11,154 bases of DNA from Saprospirales bacterium (lineage in GTDB: Bacteria > Bacteroidota > Bacteroidia > Chitinophagales > Saprospiraceae). The stretch covers positions 1 through 11,154 of the forward strand of contig JAHEAS010000052.1 of assembly GCA_024642645.1 (NCBI GenBank). Reading direction: 5' to 3'. A program made the position numbers and the translations under genes. Positions 1 to 6,186 of this stretch are shown in pieces; position 1 is the stretch's first letter; every line of letters starts with the position of its first letter. The notes beneath the pieces were generated by a model, which saw only the letters and a program-made list of their open reading frames with translations, ran no database searches and was not told where the DNA came from.

Positions 1-1068
1 GTTGGTACGGAAGCTATAGCTGTCGAAGTCCGAATTGATGATGACGCCTTCTTGCCTGAAATAGCCACCGCTTATCGCGTATTGGGTGCTTTCATTGCCT
101 CCGGTTGCGCTTAATTGGTAGCTCTGCATGGGTGCCTGCTGAAAAATAGCTTCTTGCCAGTCGGTGCCCTTTCCTATTTTTTCTGGTATCAAATAGCGGG
201 CATCCAGTGGAAAGCCAGCGTCCATGCTGTAATTGTTCATGAAATGCGCAAACGTTTCACCATCCAGCATTTCCAGCTGCTTAGTCACATTTTGCACACC
301 GTAGTAGGTGTCGAACGTCACGCTCGATTTTCCAGCTTTCCCTCGTTTGGTGGTAATCAAAACTACCCCGTTAGAGCCACGGGATCCGTACAGAGCAGTG
401 GCCGAGGCATCTTTCAGTATTTCAATTCGCTCGATGTCGCTGGGGCTGATGGTGGACAACCCGTTTATCCCTGAACCGGCAATACCACCGGCATTGAGCT
501 GCCCGTTGTCGCTGGTGATGAGCATCCCGTCCACCACATAAAGCGGTTCGTTACCTGCGTTGATGGAACTGCTGCCCCGAATGCGGATGGAGGTTTCGCC
601 ACCGGGTCGCCCGCTCACCTGTGTCACCTGTACACCTGCGGCACGCCCTTGCAAGGCTTGGTCAAGCGAGGTGGGTGCAGTGCGGTTCAGGTCTTCGGTG
701 GAAACAGAGGAGACAGAACCAGTGAGGTCGCTTTTTTTGACGGTGCCGTAGGCTACCACGACTACATCTTTTAATAATTGCGAAGCTGATTCTAGCACCA
801 CGTTGATGACGGTTTCGCTGCCGACCACCACTTCTTTTTTCTCAAAGCCCACGAAAGAAAATTCTAGCGTAGCGCCTTTTCCGGCAGCGAGTTCATAGGT
901 GCCATCTATTTCAGTGATAGTTCCTTCACTGGTGTTTTTGATGAGAACATTGACCCCAGGAAGCGGCAATCCGTCTTCGGCGGCAGTAACTTTGCCAGTA
1001 ATTTTTTGGGCTTGAACGGTGAGGCCGATACTCAAAAAAAGTAGTATAAAGGGTAAGTGACGTTTCAT
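1..1068 (-). CDS. SusC/RagA-family TonB-linked outer-membrane protein (N-terminal part, cut by left edge)
   Basis: Outer-membrane, TonB-dependent transporter of the SusC/RagA family, which imports oligosaccharides or other bulky nutrients together with a SusD-type lipoprotein. The frame is open for 356 codons from the ATG at 1068 to the window edge; family members are usually about 1000 residues, so roughly a third is visible. Residues 1-20 form a signal peptide ending V-Q-A before Q21. Residues about 22-105 are a carboxypeptidase-regulatory-like beta domain (KITGKVT, PGVNV, GTYEL, FVGFEKKEV). DVVVVAYGT near residue 110 leads into the plug domain, with IRIRG, PLYVVDG and then IERIEILKDASATALYG. 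The family signature GSRGSNGVVLITTKRGK follows from about residue 228. It lies 64 bases behind the GntR gene on the same strand with no visible promoter between, so cotranscription is inferred. A SusD gene would be expected beyond the left edge. The substrate cannot be told from this part. Confidence 0.96.
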   Translation of the reverse strand, partial: MKRHLPFILLFLSIGLTVQAQKITGKVTAAEDGLPLPGVNVLIKNTSEGTITEIDGTYELAAGKGATLEFSFVGFEKKEVVVGSETVINVVLESASQLLKDVVVVAYGTVKKSDLTGSVSSVSTEDLNRTAPTSLDQALQGRAAGVQVTQVSGRPGGETSIRIRGSSSINAGNEPLYVVDGMLITSDNGQLNAGGIAGSGINGLSTISPSDIERIEILKDASATALYGSRGSNGVVLITTKRGKAGKSSVTFDTYYGVQNVTKQLEMLDGETFAHFMNNYSMDAGFPLDARYLIPEKIGKGTDWQEAIFQQAPMQSYQLSATGGNESTQYAISGGYFRQEGVIINSDFDSYSFRTN

Positions 1069-1132
1069 TTTTTGACCAGTTTGTTAAGTAATGCCTTAGT
1101 TTTTTCTAAAATGGATAGGGAATATGCCCGTG

Positions 1133-1966
1133 CTACCCACGAGCAATATCAATTGAATAAGTGAACCCGTCGCCTTTGTAATAAACCTTGTTGAACTCGA
1201 CCATGCGCCCATCGGTATCACTGACGATGCGTTGGCGGAAAAGCAATGGTGAGCCTATTTCCACCTCAAATTTTTCAGACAGCATTTCTTCAGCACTGAT
1301 AGCACTTATTTCTTCCCGAGACACGGCGACGATGATGCCATAATCTTCTTCTAACATCTCATAAAGTGGTTTTTCAAAATCCTCCCAACCTGACATTTTC
1401 AAACGGGGGTGAAACCATGACACGGACATCAAGCTTGGGCCATCATCTGTGCCTCTCAGCCTCGTAAGGCGAACCAGTTTTGTATCTTCTTTAATATGCA
1501 TGGCCGCTGCTACTTCCTCATTTGCTGGCACGATTTGAACATCTAGTTCGAAGTTGACTATGTCCACACCTCTCGCTTTCATTTCCTTGGTAAAACTCCA
1601 CCAACTGTCCAATCTAGTCGGAATACGGCCTGCTGCGACTTTAGTGCCGACCCCTTTTTTACGCACCAACAACCCTTCGTTAACTAATTTACTGATAGCA
1701 TGTCGGACTGTGTTGCGTGCCACGCCTAGTTTTTCAGCTATGTCCACTTCCTTGGGCAAAAACTCGCCATTGCGGTAAACGGGTTGTTCGATTAATGCCC
1801 GCATCATTTGCTCAACTTTACTGTGCAGTGGAGCTTTGCTTTCAGTATCTATTTTGATTTGCAAGGTTGGTATGTTTAAACATAGCGAAGGTAGGATAAT
1901 TTTGGAAGCTGCAAATTTTTTAGAATCATTTTTAATGTGCTTGAAGTTTAGGGGAAAGTCAGCCAA
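1133..1966 (-). CDS. GntR-family (HutC subfamily) transcriptional regulator with UTRA domain
   Basis: Ligand-responsive DNA-binding regulator. Counting from the ATG at 1966 (277 residues), a GntR winged helix-turn-helix spans about 45-112, with the recognition region LGVARNTVRHAISKLVNEGLL and the wing RKKGVGTKVA. A UTRA effector domain spans about 130-272 (GTDDGPSLMSVSWFHP, YEMLEEDYGI, GSPLLFRQRI, then FNKVYYKGD). HutC-type proteins are usually about 240 residues, so the first 34 residues look like excess: they resemble no part of the fold and contain a DNA palindrome at 1871-1884. A TTG at 1864-1862, in frame, would give 243 residues starting just ahead of QIKIDTESKAPLHSKV, and I consider it the more likely start. 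The gene precedes susC on the same strand and probably controls it, as a local repressor whose effector is a sugar or sugar phosphate (inference). The family call is firm; the start is uncertain. Confidence 0.93.
   Translation of the reverse strand: MADFPLNFKHIKNDSKKFAASKIILPSLCLNIPTLQIKIDTESKAPLHSKVEQMMRALIEQPVYRNGEFLPKEVDIAEKLGVARNTVRHAISKLVNEGLLVRKKGVGTKVAAGRIPTRLDSWWSFTKEMKARGVDIVNFELDVQIVPANEEVAAAMHIKEDTKLVRLTRLRGTDDGPSLMSVSWFHPRLKMSGWEDFEKPLYEMLEEDYGIIVAVSREEISAISAEEMLSEKFEVEIGSPLLFRQRIVSDTDGRMVEFNKVYYKGDGFTYSIDIARG
1871..1884. promoter_or_regulatory. Candidate operator of the GntR regulator: perfect palindrome TATGTTTAAACATA
   Basis: The 14 bases are identical on both strands. The core GTTTAAAC fits GT-n-TA-n-AC, the operator pattern described for the HutC subfamily of GntR regulators. 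The palindrome lies inside the annotated ORF but only 6 bases upstream of the alternative TTG start at 1864 (minus strand). This is where an autorepressor would block the regulator-susC transcript. Function is inferred; no second copy was noticed in the window. Confidence 0.55.
1912..1919 (-). promoter_or_regulatory. Possible -7 promoter element for the GntR-susC operon
   Basis: On the minus strand the bases read AAAATTTG, one mismatch from the Bacteroidota element TAnnTTTG. A transcript starting some 7 bases downstream would place the 1871-1884 palindrome just after the start site and leave a leader of about 40 bases before the TTG at 1864. No clear -33 element is seen, so this is tentative. 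Confidence 0.25.
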
Positions 1967-2080
1967 TTTTTGCTTTCAAAAATCAACATCGGCGTAGATA
2001 ATTGGAAGGATTAAAATAAATTACAAATGGCGTGGCGATTGCCTTAACATGTCGTTAACCGCCCCAAAGGCACCTATCTA

Positions 2081-2111
2081 TTTCACCGTGGGAAAAAAGG
2101 GACTACTTTTG
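2081..2111 (+). promoter_or_regulatory. Bacteroidota-type promoter for the DUF1573 gene
   Basis: TACTTTTG at 2104-2111 is an exact match to the -7 element TAnnTTTG. TTTC at 2081-2084, 19 bases upstream, resembles the TTTG-like -33 element. The start codon is 42 bases downstream of the -7 box, and no Shine-Dalgarno sequence is visible, as is usual in this phylum. Confidence 0.6.
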
Positions 2112-2153
2112 TAGCGTCAATAAGACATCAACTAACATTAAAATTAATATCCA

Positions 2154-2606
2154 ATGAAAAGTTTTCTTTCAATCTTCGCTTTCCTCGCAATGTTCGCAAC
2201 TGTTTCTATGGCTCAAGATGCTCCTGCATCCGGTGGTCCTGAAATGAAATTTGATGTAGTCGAAATCAATTACGGCGACATCCTTCAGGGAAAGCAAAGC
2301 GACGCTGAGGCTGTACGTGTTTTCAAATTCACTAACACTGGCAACGAGCCACTCATCATCAGCAATGCTAAAGGCAGCTGCGGTTGTACTGTTCCTAGTT
2401 ATCCAAAAGAAGCCATTCTTCCTGGTAAAACTGCCAACATTGAAGTTCGTTACGACATTGCACGCCTAGGCCCATTCCAGAAAACAGTAACGCTCACAAC
2501 CAACGAAACAAACCCAACTCACACACTTACCATCAAAGGAAAGGTTAATCCTAAACCTTCTGAGGAGAGTGTTCCAGCTAGCCAGAGCGGTGGTTTTGGT
2601 GGATAA
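2154..2606 (+). CDS. Exported DUF1573-domain protein
   Basis: Small secreted protein of 150 residues. Residues 1-20 are a signal peptide with a hydrophobic core and S-M-A before Q21. Residues about 30-135 form a DUF1573 domain, an immunoglobulin-like beta sandwich related to ASH/Hydin modules: FDVVEINYGDI, the stretch FKFTNTGNEPLIISNAKGSC, PGKTANIEV and TLTIKGKV. The two closely spaced cysteines C76-x-C78 (SCGCTVP) are typical of the family. The C-terminal tail is rich in Ser, Gly and Gln. Such proteins are very common in Bacteroidota but have no established biochemical role; location is predicted to be the periplasm or cell envelope. The gene has its own promoter and is closed by a hairpin terminator, so it appears to be monocistronic and divergent from the GntR gene. 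Confidence 0.92.
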   Translation: MKSFLSIFAFLAMFATVSMAQDAPASGGPEMKFDVVEINYGDILQGKQSDAEAVRVFKFTNTGNEPLIISNAKGSCGCTVPSYPKEAILPGKTANIEVRYDIARLGPFQKTVTLTTNETNPTHTLTIKGKVNPKPSEESVPASQSGGFGG

Positions 2607-2627
2607 TTTATCCTGAAAAGATACTGT

Positions 2628-2661
2628 AAAAGCCCATTGACTTGAAAGTCCGTGGGCTTTT
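2628..2661 (+). terminator. Hairpin terminator after the DUF1573 gene
   Basis: AAAAGCCCA at 2628-2636 pairs with TGGGCTTTT at 2653-2661. GAC at 2639-2641 pairs with GTC at 2648-2650 across a two-base internal loop, and the loop is TTGAAA. The right arm itself supplies the T run. Confidence 0.75.
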
Positions 2662-2693
2662 CTATTTTCACGCTTTGATAAACTCGAAATGGC

Positions 2694-3632
2694 ATGTTCC
2701 TACAAATTGCCCGGCAGGGCCAAAATACATGGTGGCGTTACTTGTTAAGCCTTGTTGTGGTTACCTTGGGCGTTTTGGCGGGCCAAATGCCAATCTTCCT
2801 GTATTTATTAGCCAAAGGCTACAAGGATTTTGAGATTTCGGAAATGGCCGAAACGCTAAATTTTGAAAAAGCTGGGGTTGGACAAAATGCCACCTTGTTT
2901 TTTATGCTTCTTGCTTTTGTGGGTGGATTGGTCGGGCTCTGGCTTAGTGTCGTTTTTATTCACAAAAAGAAATTTCGGTGGTTGATTACGCCATTGGAGC
3001 GTATCAATTGGAAGAAAATATTGTTCAGTTTTGGTCTTTGGATGTTATTGACGGTTTGTGCAGAACTGATTCTGTATGCAATTCACCCAGATAATTACCA
3101 AGTTCATTTCCAGCCTGACAAATTCCATGGTCTTCTTTTGGTATCACTTCTGATTTTTCCTTTGCAAACATCTTGGGAAGAATTGATGTTCAGGGGGTAT
3201 TTGATGCAAGCATCTAGCCTTTTGGTACCGGTCCGATGGATGCCTTTACTCTTTACAAGTGCACTTTTTGGACTGATGCACATGATGAATGAAGAAGTAG
3301 GCGCATTTGGTGTTGCTCCTACAATGGTATATTATATTGGGACTGGCCTGTTCCTTGGTATCATCACTTTGATGGACGATAGTTTGGAATTAGCACTTGG
3401 CGTTCATGCAGCGACCAATATTTATAGTTCCTTGTTCGTTACATTTGAGGCATCTTCTTTGAAAACAGCGGCCCTATTTGAAATGAAATCCGTGGATATG
3501 ACGGAAATGCTTTTTGCATTTTTTGCAACGGCGGTTGCTTATACATGGATTGTGGCCGGCAAAAACCACTGGTCGGACTGGGCTTCAAGATGCCTCGGTT
3601 CCATCCAAAGACAGCAAATCGAACAAGTTTGA
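2694..3632 (+). CDS. CPBP-family intramembrane metalloprotease (CAAX-protease-like, Abi)
   Basis: Integral membrane protein of 312 residues in the CPBP/Abi family, which includes eukaryotic type II CAAX prenyl proteases and bacterial intramembrane proteases. The conserved motifs are intact: EELMFR at 162-167 (paired glutamates and the arginine), F192-x3-H196, and HAATN at 238-242. The expected Glu and His ligands of the family's active site are therefore present. Hydrophobic segments lie near 15-40, 66-90, 108-130, 145-160, 183-198, 211-227 and 270-288, with charged loops such as HKKKFRW between them. The substrate is unknown: bacterial members range from peptide maturation to bacteriocin self-immunity. 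The gene sits between two hairpins and seems to be a single unit. I see no strong promoter in the short leader and no toxin or bacteriocin gene nearby. Confidence 0.9.
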   Translation: MFLQIARQGQNTWWRYLLSLVVVTLGVLAGQMPIFLYLLAKGYKDFEISEMAETLNFEKAGVGQNATLFFMLLAFVGGLVGLWLSVVFIHKKKFRWLITPLERINWKKILFSFGLWMLLTVCAELILYAIHPDNYQVHFQPDKFHGLLLVSLLIFPLQTSWEELMFRGYLMQASSLLVPVRWMPLLFTSALFGLMHMMNEEVGAFGVAPTMVYYIGTGLFLGIITLMDDSLELALGVHAATNIYSSLFVTFEASSLKTAALFEMKSVDMTEMLFAFFATAVAYTWIVAGKNHWSDWASRCLGSIQRQQIEQV

Positions 3633-3650
3633 CGTTAGTTCATAGAATAT

Positions 3651-3670
3651 GGCTGGATTCCAGCCGTTTT
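3651..3670 (+). terminator. Short hairpin terminator after the CPBP gene
   Basis: GGCTGG at 3651-3656 pairs perfectly with CCAGCC at 3660-3665 across a three-base loop, followed by GTTTTT. The stem is short, so termination may be partial. It lies directly upstream of the next gene's -7 element. Confidence 0.5.
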
Positions 3671-3675
3671 TAGAA

Positions 3676-3683
3676 TAACTTTG
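3676..3683 (+). promoter_or_regulatory. -7 promoter element for the vWA lipoprotein gene
   Basis: TAACTTTG matches TAnnTTTG exactly, 33 bases upstream of the ATG at 3717. The -33 position falls in the preceding hairpin and shows no clear TTTG. This placement argues against an upstream TTG start at 3681, which lies inside the element. Confidence 0.45.
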
Positions 3684-3716
3684 ACTTTTACAACTTTCAC
3701 CCAACTTTCATTTACC

Positions 3717-4766
3717 ATGAAGCAACTTATTTTAATTTTTGGCCTCCTATCTCTTGTAGTCCTTGGCAATAGCTGTAAGGACGACGACGCTGAGTTTAGC
3801 GATTGCTGGCGGGCGCCCAACAAGACCCAACTCAAACTCACCCTGTTGGAAGGCCCAACCATTACCCTCCCTTCAAAGGTTTCAATTTTCTTTAAAGTGA
3901 CCGACACCAACAACAATCCTGTCGGCTACTTGAAAGAAGACAATTTTGTGATTTACGAAAAAGGTATAAACGACAGTTGCCCACGCGTAATTTCTGCGTT
4001 CGAAGCCAAGCGTAAAATTTCGGGACGACAACAGGTATTCAATCACTCGACTTTGCTCGTGCTTGACTTGAGTGGCAGTGTACTTCAGCAGTCGCTTCAA
4101 CAAGTAAAAGATGCAGCCAATGCATTCGTAGCGCAAATCGTACCACCACTGCCAGACCCATCTATTTCTATGGGCATCTATTGGTTTGACGGAGAGGACG
4201 TACTGCACGAATTAGAACCGGTCACTAATAGTTTGACTGATTTGAAAAATGCAATTAATAGTGTTAATCAAAATATCAGCAATGACAATTCCACAGACCT
4301 TTACGGTGCTGTTATCAAAGCTGATGCAAAGGCAGATAGCATATTGGCGGTGTACCAAGCTGCCGATGTGACTTCAGCGACCTCAATCGTGCTATTCACG
4401 GATGGTGAAGACCGGGCAAACCGCTATCCTAAGCAGACTGCTTATGATGCTGTCTCCGGCTCACCTAAAGAAGTTTCTTGGTTCACCCTTGGAGTGGGTA
4501 ATGAAATCAATGTGCCTGACTTACAGAAAATAGGCCGCAACGGATTTTTCCAAGCAGCTTCCGTGACACAATTGACGAACGTTTTTAAGCAAATTGCTGA
4601 TGTAGTCAACAACGAGGCAAATAGCTACTACTTTTTCGAATATTGCAGCCCAATACGAAACGGTAGCAACAACGGCCTCATCATTGAAGCTTACGATGGT
4701 ACCGAAGTTGGCTTTTTGCAACAAAATTTCGATGCTACTGGATTCACCGGTGGTTGTCAACTGTAG
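3717..4766 (+). CDS. Surface-directed lipoprotein with von Willebrand factor A domain
   Basis: Predicted lipoprotein of 349 residues. Residues 1-19 form a lipoprotein signal peptide (MKQLILIFGLLSLVVLGNS) and C20 is the lipidation site. It is followed by KDDD, which resembles the lysine-plus-acidic export signal that sends lipoproteins to the cell surface in Bacteroidota. A von Willebrand factor A domain runs from about 110 to 310 with a complete metal-ion-dependent adhesion site: D117-L-S119-G-S121, T193 (STDLYGA) and D229 (FTDGED). It probably binds a protein or other ligand through a divalent metal. Four further cysteines (DCW, DSCP, EYCSP, GGCQL) could form disulfides. The ATG at 3717 is chosen over an upstream TTG at 3681 because it alone begins a proper signal peptide and lies downstream of the -7 box. 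The ligand is unknown, and the region between lipobox and vWA (about 21-110) is unassigned. Confidence 0.9.
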   Translation: MKQLILIFGLLSLVVLGNSCKDDDAEFSDCWRAPNKTQLKLTLLEGPTITLPSKVSIFFKVTDTNNNPVGYLKEDNFVIYEKGINDSCPRVISAFEAKRKISGRQQVFNHSTLLVLDLSGSVLQQSLQQVKDAANAFVAQIVPPLPDPSISMGIYWFDGEDVLHELEPVTNSLTDLKNAINSVNQNISNDNSTDLYGAVIKADAKADSILAVYQAADVTSATSIVLFTDGEDRANRYPKQTAYDAVSGSPKEVSWFTLGVGNEINVPDLQKIGRNGFFQAASVTQLTNVFKQIADVVNNEANSYYFFEYCSPIRNGSNNGLIIEAYDGTEVGFLQQNFDATGFTGGCQL

Positions 4767-4786
4767 GTTTGCAATATATCCAATTG

Positions 4787-4822
4787 AAAACGGGAGGTTG
4801 TACTTGCAACCTCCCGTTTTTT
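4787..4822 (+). terminator. Strong rho-independent terminator after the vWA gene
   Basis: A perfect 14-bp stem (AAAACGGGAGGTTG at 4787-4800 with CAACCTCCCGTTTT at 4807-4820), a six-base loop and a terminal run of six T. The A and T runs flanking the stem would allow it to work on either strand. Confidence 0.9.
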
Positions 4823-4910
4823 GTTTCAAAAATTGCTGATTGGTTGTTTTCGTAAAATTTCGAGTTGACTGCTTACCTTGCCCCTGCATTTTTAACAAAA
4901 CGAAGAATAC

Positions 4911-6113
4911 ATGAAACTAACAACTCGAATTCAGCTGTCAACAATGATGTTCCTCAATTTTTTTATTTGGGGAGCATGGTTCGTGACGATGGGTACTTAC
5001 CTTGGCAAAGAGCTAAGCTCTTCCGGGACAGAAATCGGTATCGCTTATGGTACCCAGTCTTGGGGGGCCATTCTTGCTCCTTTCATCATCGGCTTAATTG
5101 CTGACCGTTTTTTTTCTGCACAAAAAATCCTCGGCGTGTTACATTTGGTGGGAGCCGCACTGATGTGGTACATTTCAACTGCGCCTGGTTTTAGTCAGTT
5201 TTTTCCGGCTCTTTTGGTGTACATGATTTGCTACATGCCCACCTTAGCTTTGGTCAACTCTATTTCCTTTAAACAAATGACTTCTCCCGAAAAAGAATTT
5301 CCAAGCATTCGGGTTTTGGGGACAATCGGTTGGATTGTGGCAGGTCTAATAATTGGTTGGCTAGCTTGGGAGCAAACAGGCTCTCTTGAACTTACATTTA
5401 AAATGACCGCCATTGCTTCTTTGGTACTGGGCATTTTCTCGTTCACGCTGCCGAATACCCCCCCGCCTAAAGCAGGGCAGACAGTCACTTTCGGCGATAT
5501 TATTGGCCTAGATTCCCTTTCAATGTTGAAGAATCCATCTTATCTAACCTTCTTCATTGCATCGGTTGCTATCTGCATTCCTTTGGCTTTTTACTATTCT
5601 TTTGCCAACCCTTTTCTTAATGAATTGGGTGTAGAAGCAGCAGCATCGAAACAGAGCCTTGGCCAAGTTTCAGAGGTGTTGTTCATGCTAATTATGCCCA
5701 TTCTGTTCATCCGTTGGGGAGTCAAGAAAATGCTATTAGTTGGAATGGCAGCTTGGGTGCTACGCTATGTCATGTTTGCCATGGGAGACAACGGTGGGAA
5801 TTACTGGATGCTGCTATTCGGGATTCTTTTGCACGGTGTCTGCTACGATTTTTTCTTCGTAACGGGACAGATTTATACGGATACTTTTGCGGGTGAAAAA
5901 TTCAAAAGCGCTGCACAAGGTCTAATTACATTAGCGACTTACGGAATCGGTATGCTGATAGGCTATTCCATTTCTGGTGTCGTGGCTGATGCGTTTAAAA
6001 CAGGCGAGAACACACACAATTGGTTAAATATTTGGATGGTGCCTGCAGCGATTGCTGGTGCAGTGCTTCTCATTTTTGCGTTCATGTTCAAAGAGAACAA
6101 AGTTAAAAATTGA
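4911..6113 (+). CDS. NupG/XapB-family nucleoside:H+ symporter (MFS)
   Basis: Inner-membrane transporter of 400 residues with about 12 hydrophobic segments, in the nucleoside:H+ symporter branch of the major facilitator superfamily (E. coli NupG has 418 residues). Recognisable NupG-like stretches are FFIWGAWFVTMGTYLG near the N-terminus, YMPTLALVNSISF, FPSIRVLGTIGW (R134), LGLDSLSMLKNP written here as IIGLDSLSMLKNP, GQVSEVLFM (Q252, E255), KKMLLVGMAAWVLRYVMFA and CYDFFFVTGQIY (D313). These are the helices and polar residues that line the substrate path in NupG, so nucleoside uptake with protons is likely; exact substrate range is not shown. It stands alone between two strong terminators. No convincing promoter element was found in the 88-base leader. 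The ATG at 4911 starts right at the family's usual N-terminus. Confidence 0.92.
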   Translation: MKLTTRIQLSTMMFLNFFIWGAWFVTMGTYLGKELSSSGTEIGIAYGTQSWGAILAPFIIGLIADRFFSAQKILGVLHLVGAALMWYISTAPGFSQFFPALLVYMICYMPTLALVNSISFKQMTSPEKEFPSIRVLGTIGWIVAGLIIGWLAWEQTGSLELTFKMTAIASLVLGIFSFTLPNTPPPKAGQTVTFGDIIGLDSLSMLKNPSYLTFFIASVAICIPLAFYYSFANPFLNELGVEAAASKQSLGQVSEVLFMLIMPILFIRWGVKKMLLVGMAAWVLRYVMFAMGDNGGNYWMLLFGILLHGVCYDFFFVTGQIYTDTFAGEKFKSAAQGLITLATYGIGMLIGYSISGVVADAFKTGENTHNWLNIWMVPAAIAGAVLLIFAFMFKENKVKN

Positions 6114-6129
6114 TGTGCTTTCACTGCGG

Positions 6130-6172
6130 AGCGGTGGGCTGGCCATGTTGCCAACCCACCGCTTTGCTTTTT
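6130..6172 (+). terminator. Terminator after the nucleoside transporter gene
   Basis: AGCGGTGGGCTGGC at 6130-6143 pairs with GCCAACCCACCGCT at 6150-6163 with a single C/A mismatch; the loop is six bases and TTGCTTTTT follows. The next gene begins 15 bases later. Confidence 0.85.
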
Positions 6173-6186
6173 AAAACTCAGGTGAT

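Noticed and set aside
115..751. Three plus-strand open frames over the susC region
   Set aside because: They are antisense to a clearly recognisable SusC/RagA frame that runs unbroken from 1068 to the edge, and their translations resemble no known protein.
2694..3632. CPBP protein as part of a bacteriocin-immunity or abortive-infection system
   Set aside because: The family name Abi alone is not evidence; no bacteriocin precursor, toxin or defence gene lies next to it, and terminators separate it from both neighbours.
3681..3716. Upstream TTG start for the vWA gene adding 12 residues
   Set aside because: It would put residues MTFTTFTQLSFT ahead of a perfect lipoprotein signal peptide, and the TTG overlaps the -7 promoter element.
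3882..4208. Minus-strand open frame inside the vWA gene
   Set aside because: It is a shadow of the vWA coding frame with no domain, promoter or start context.
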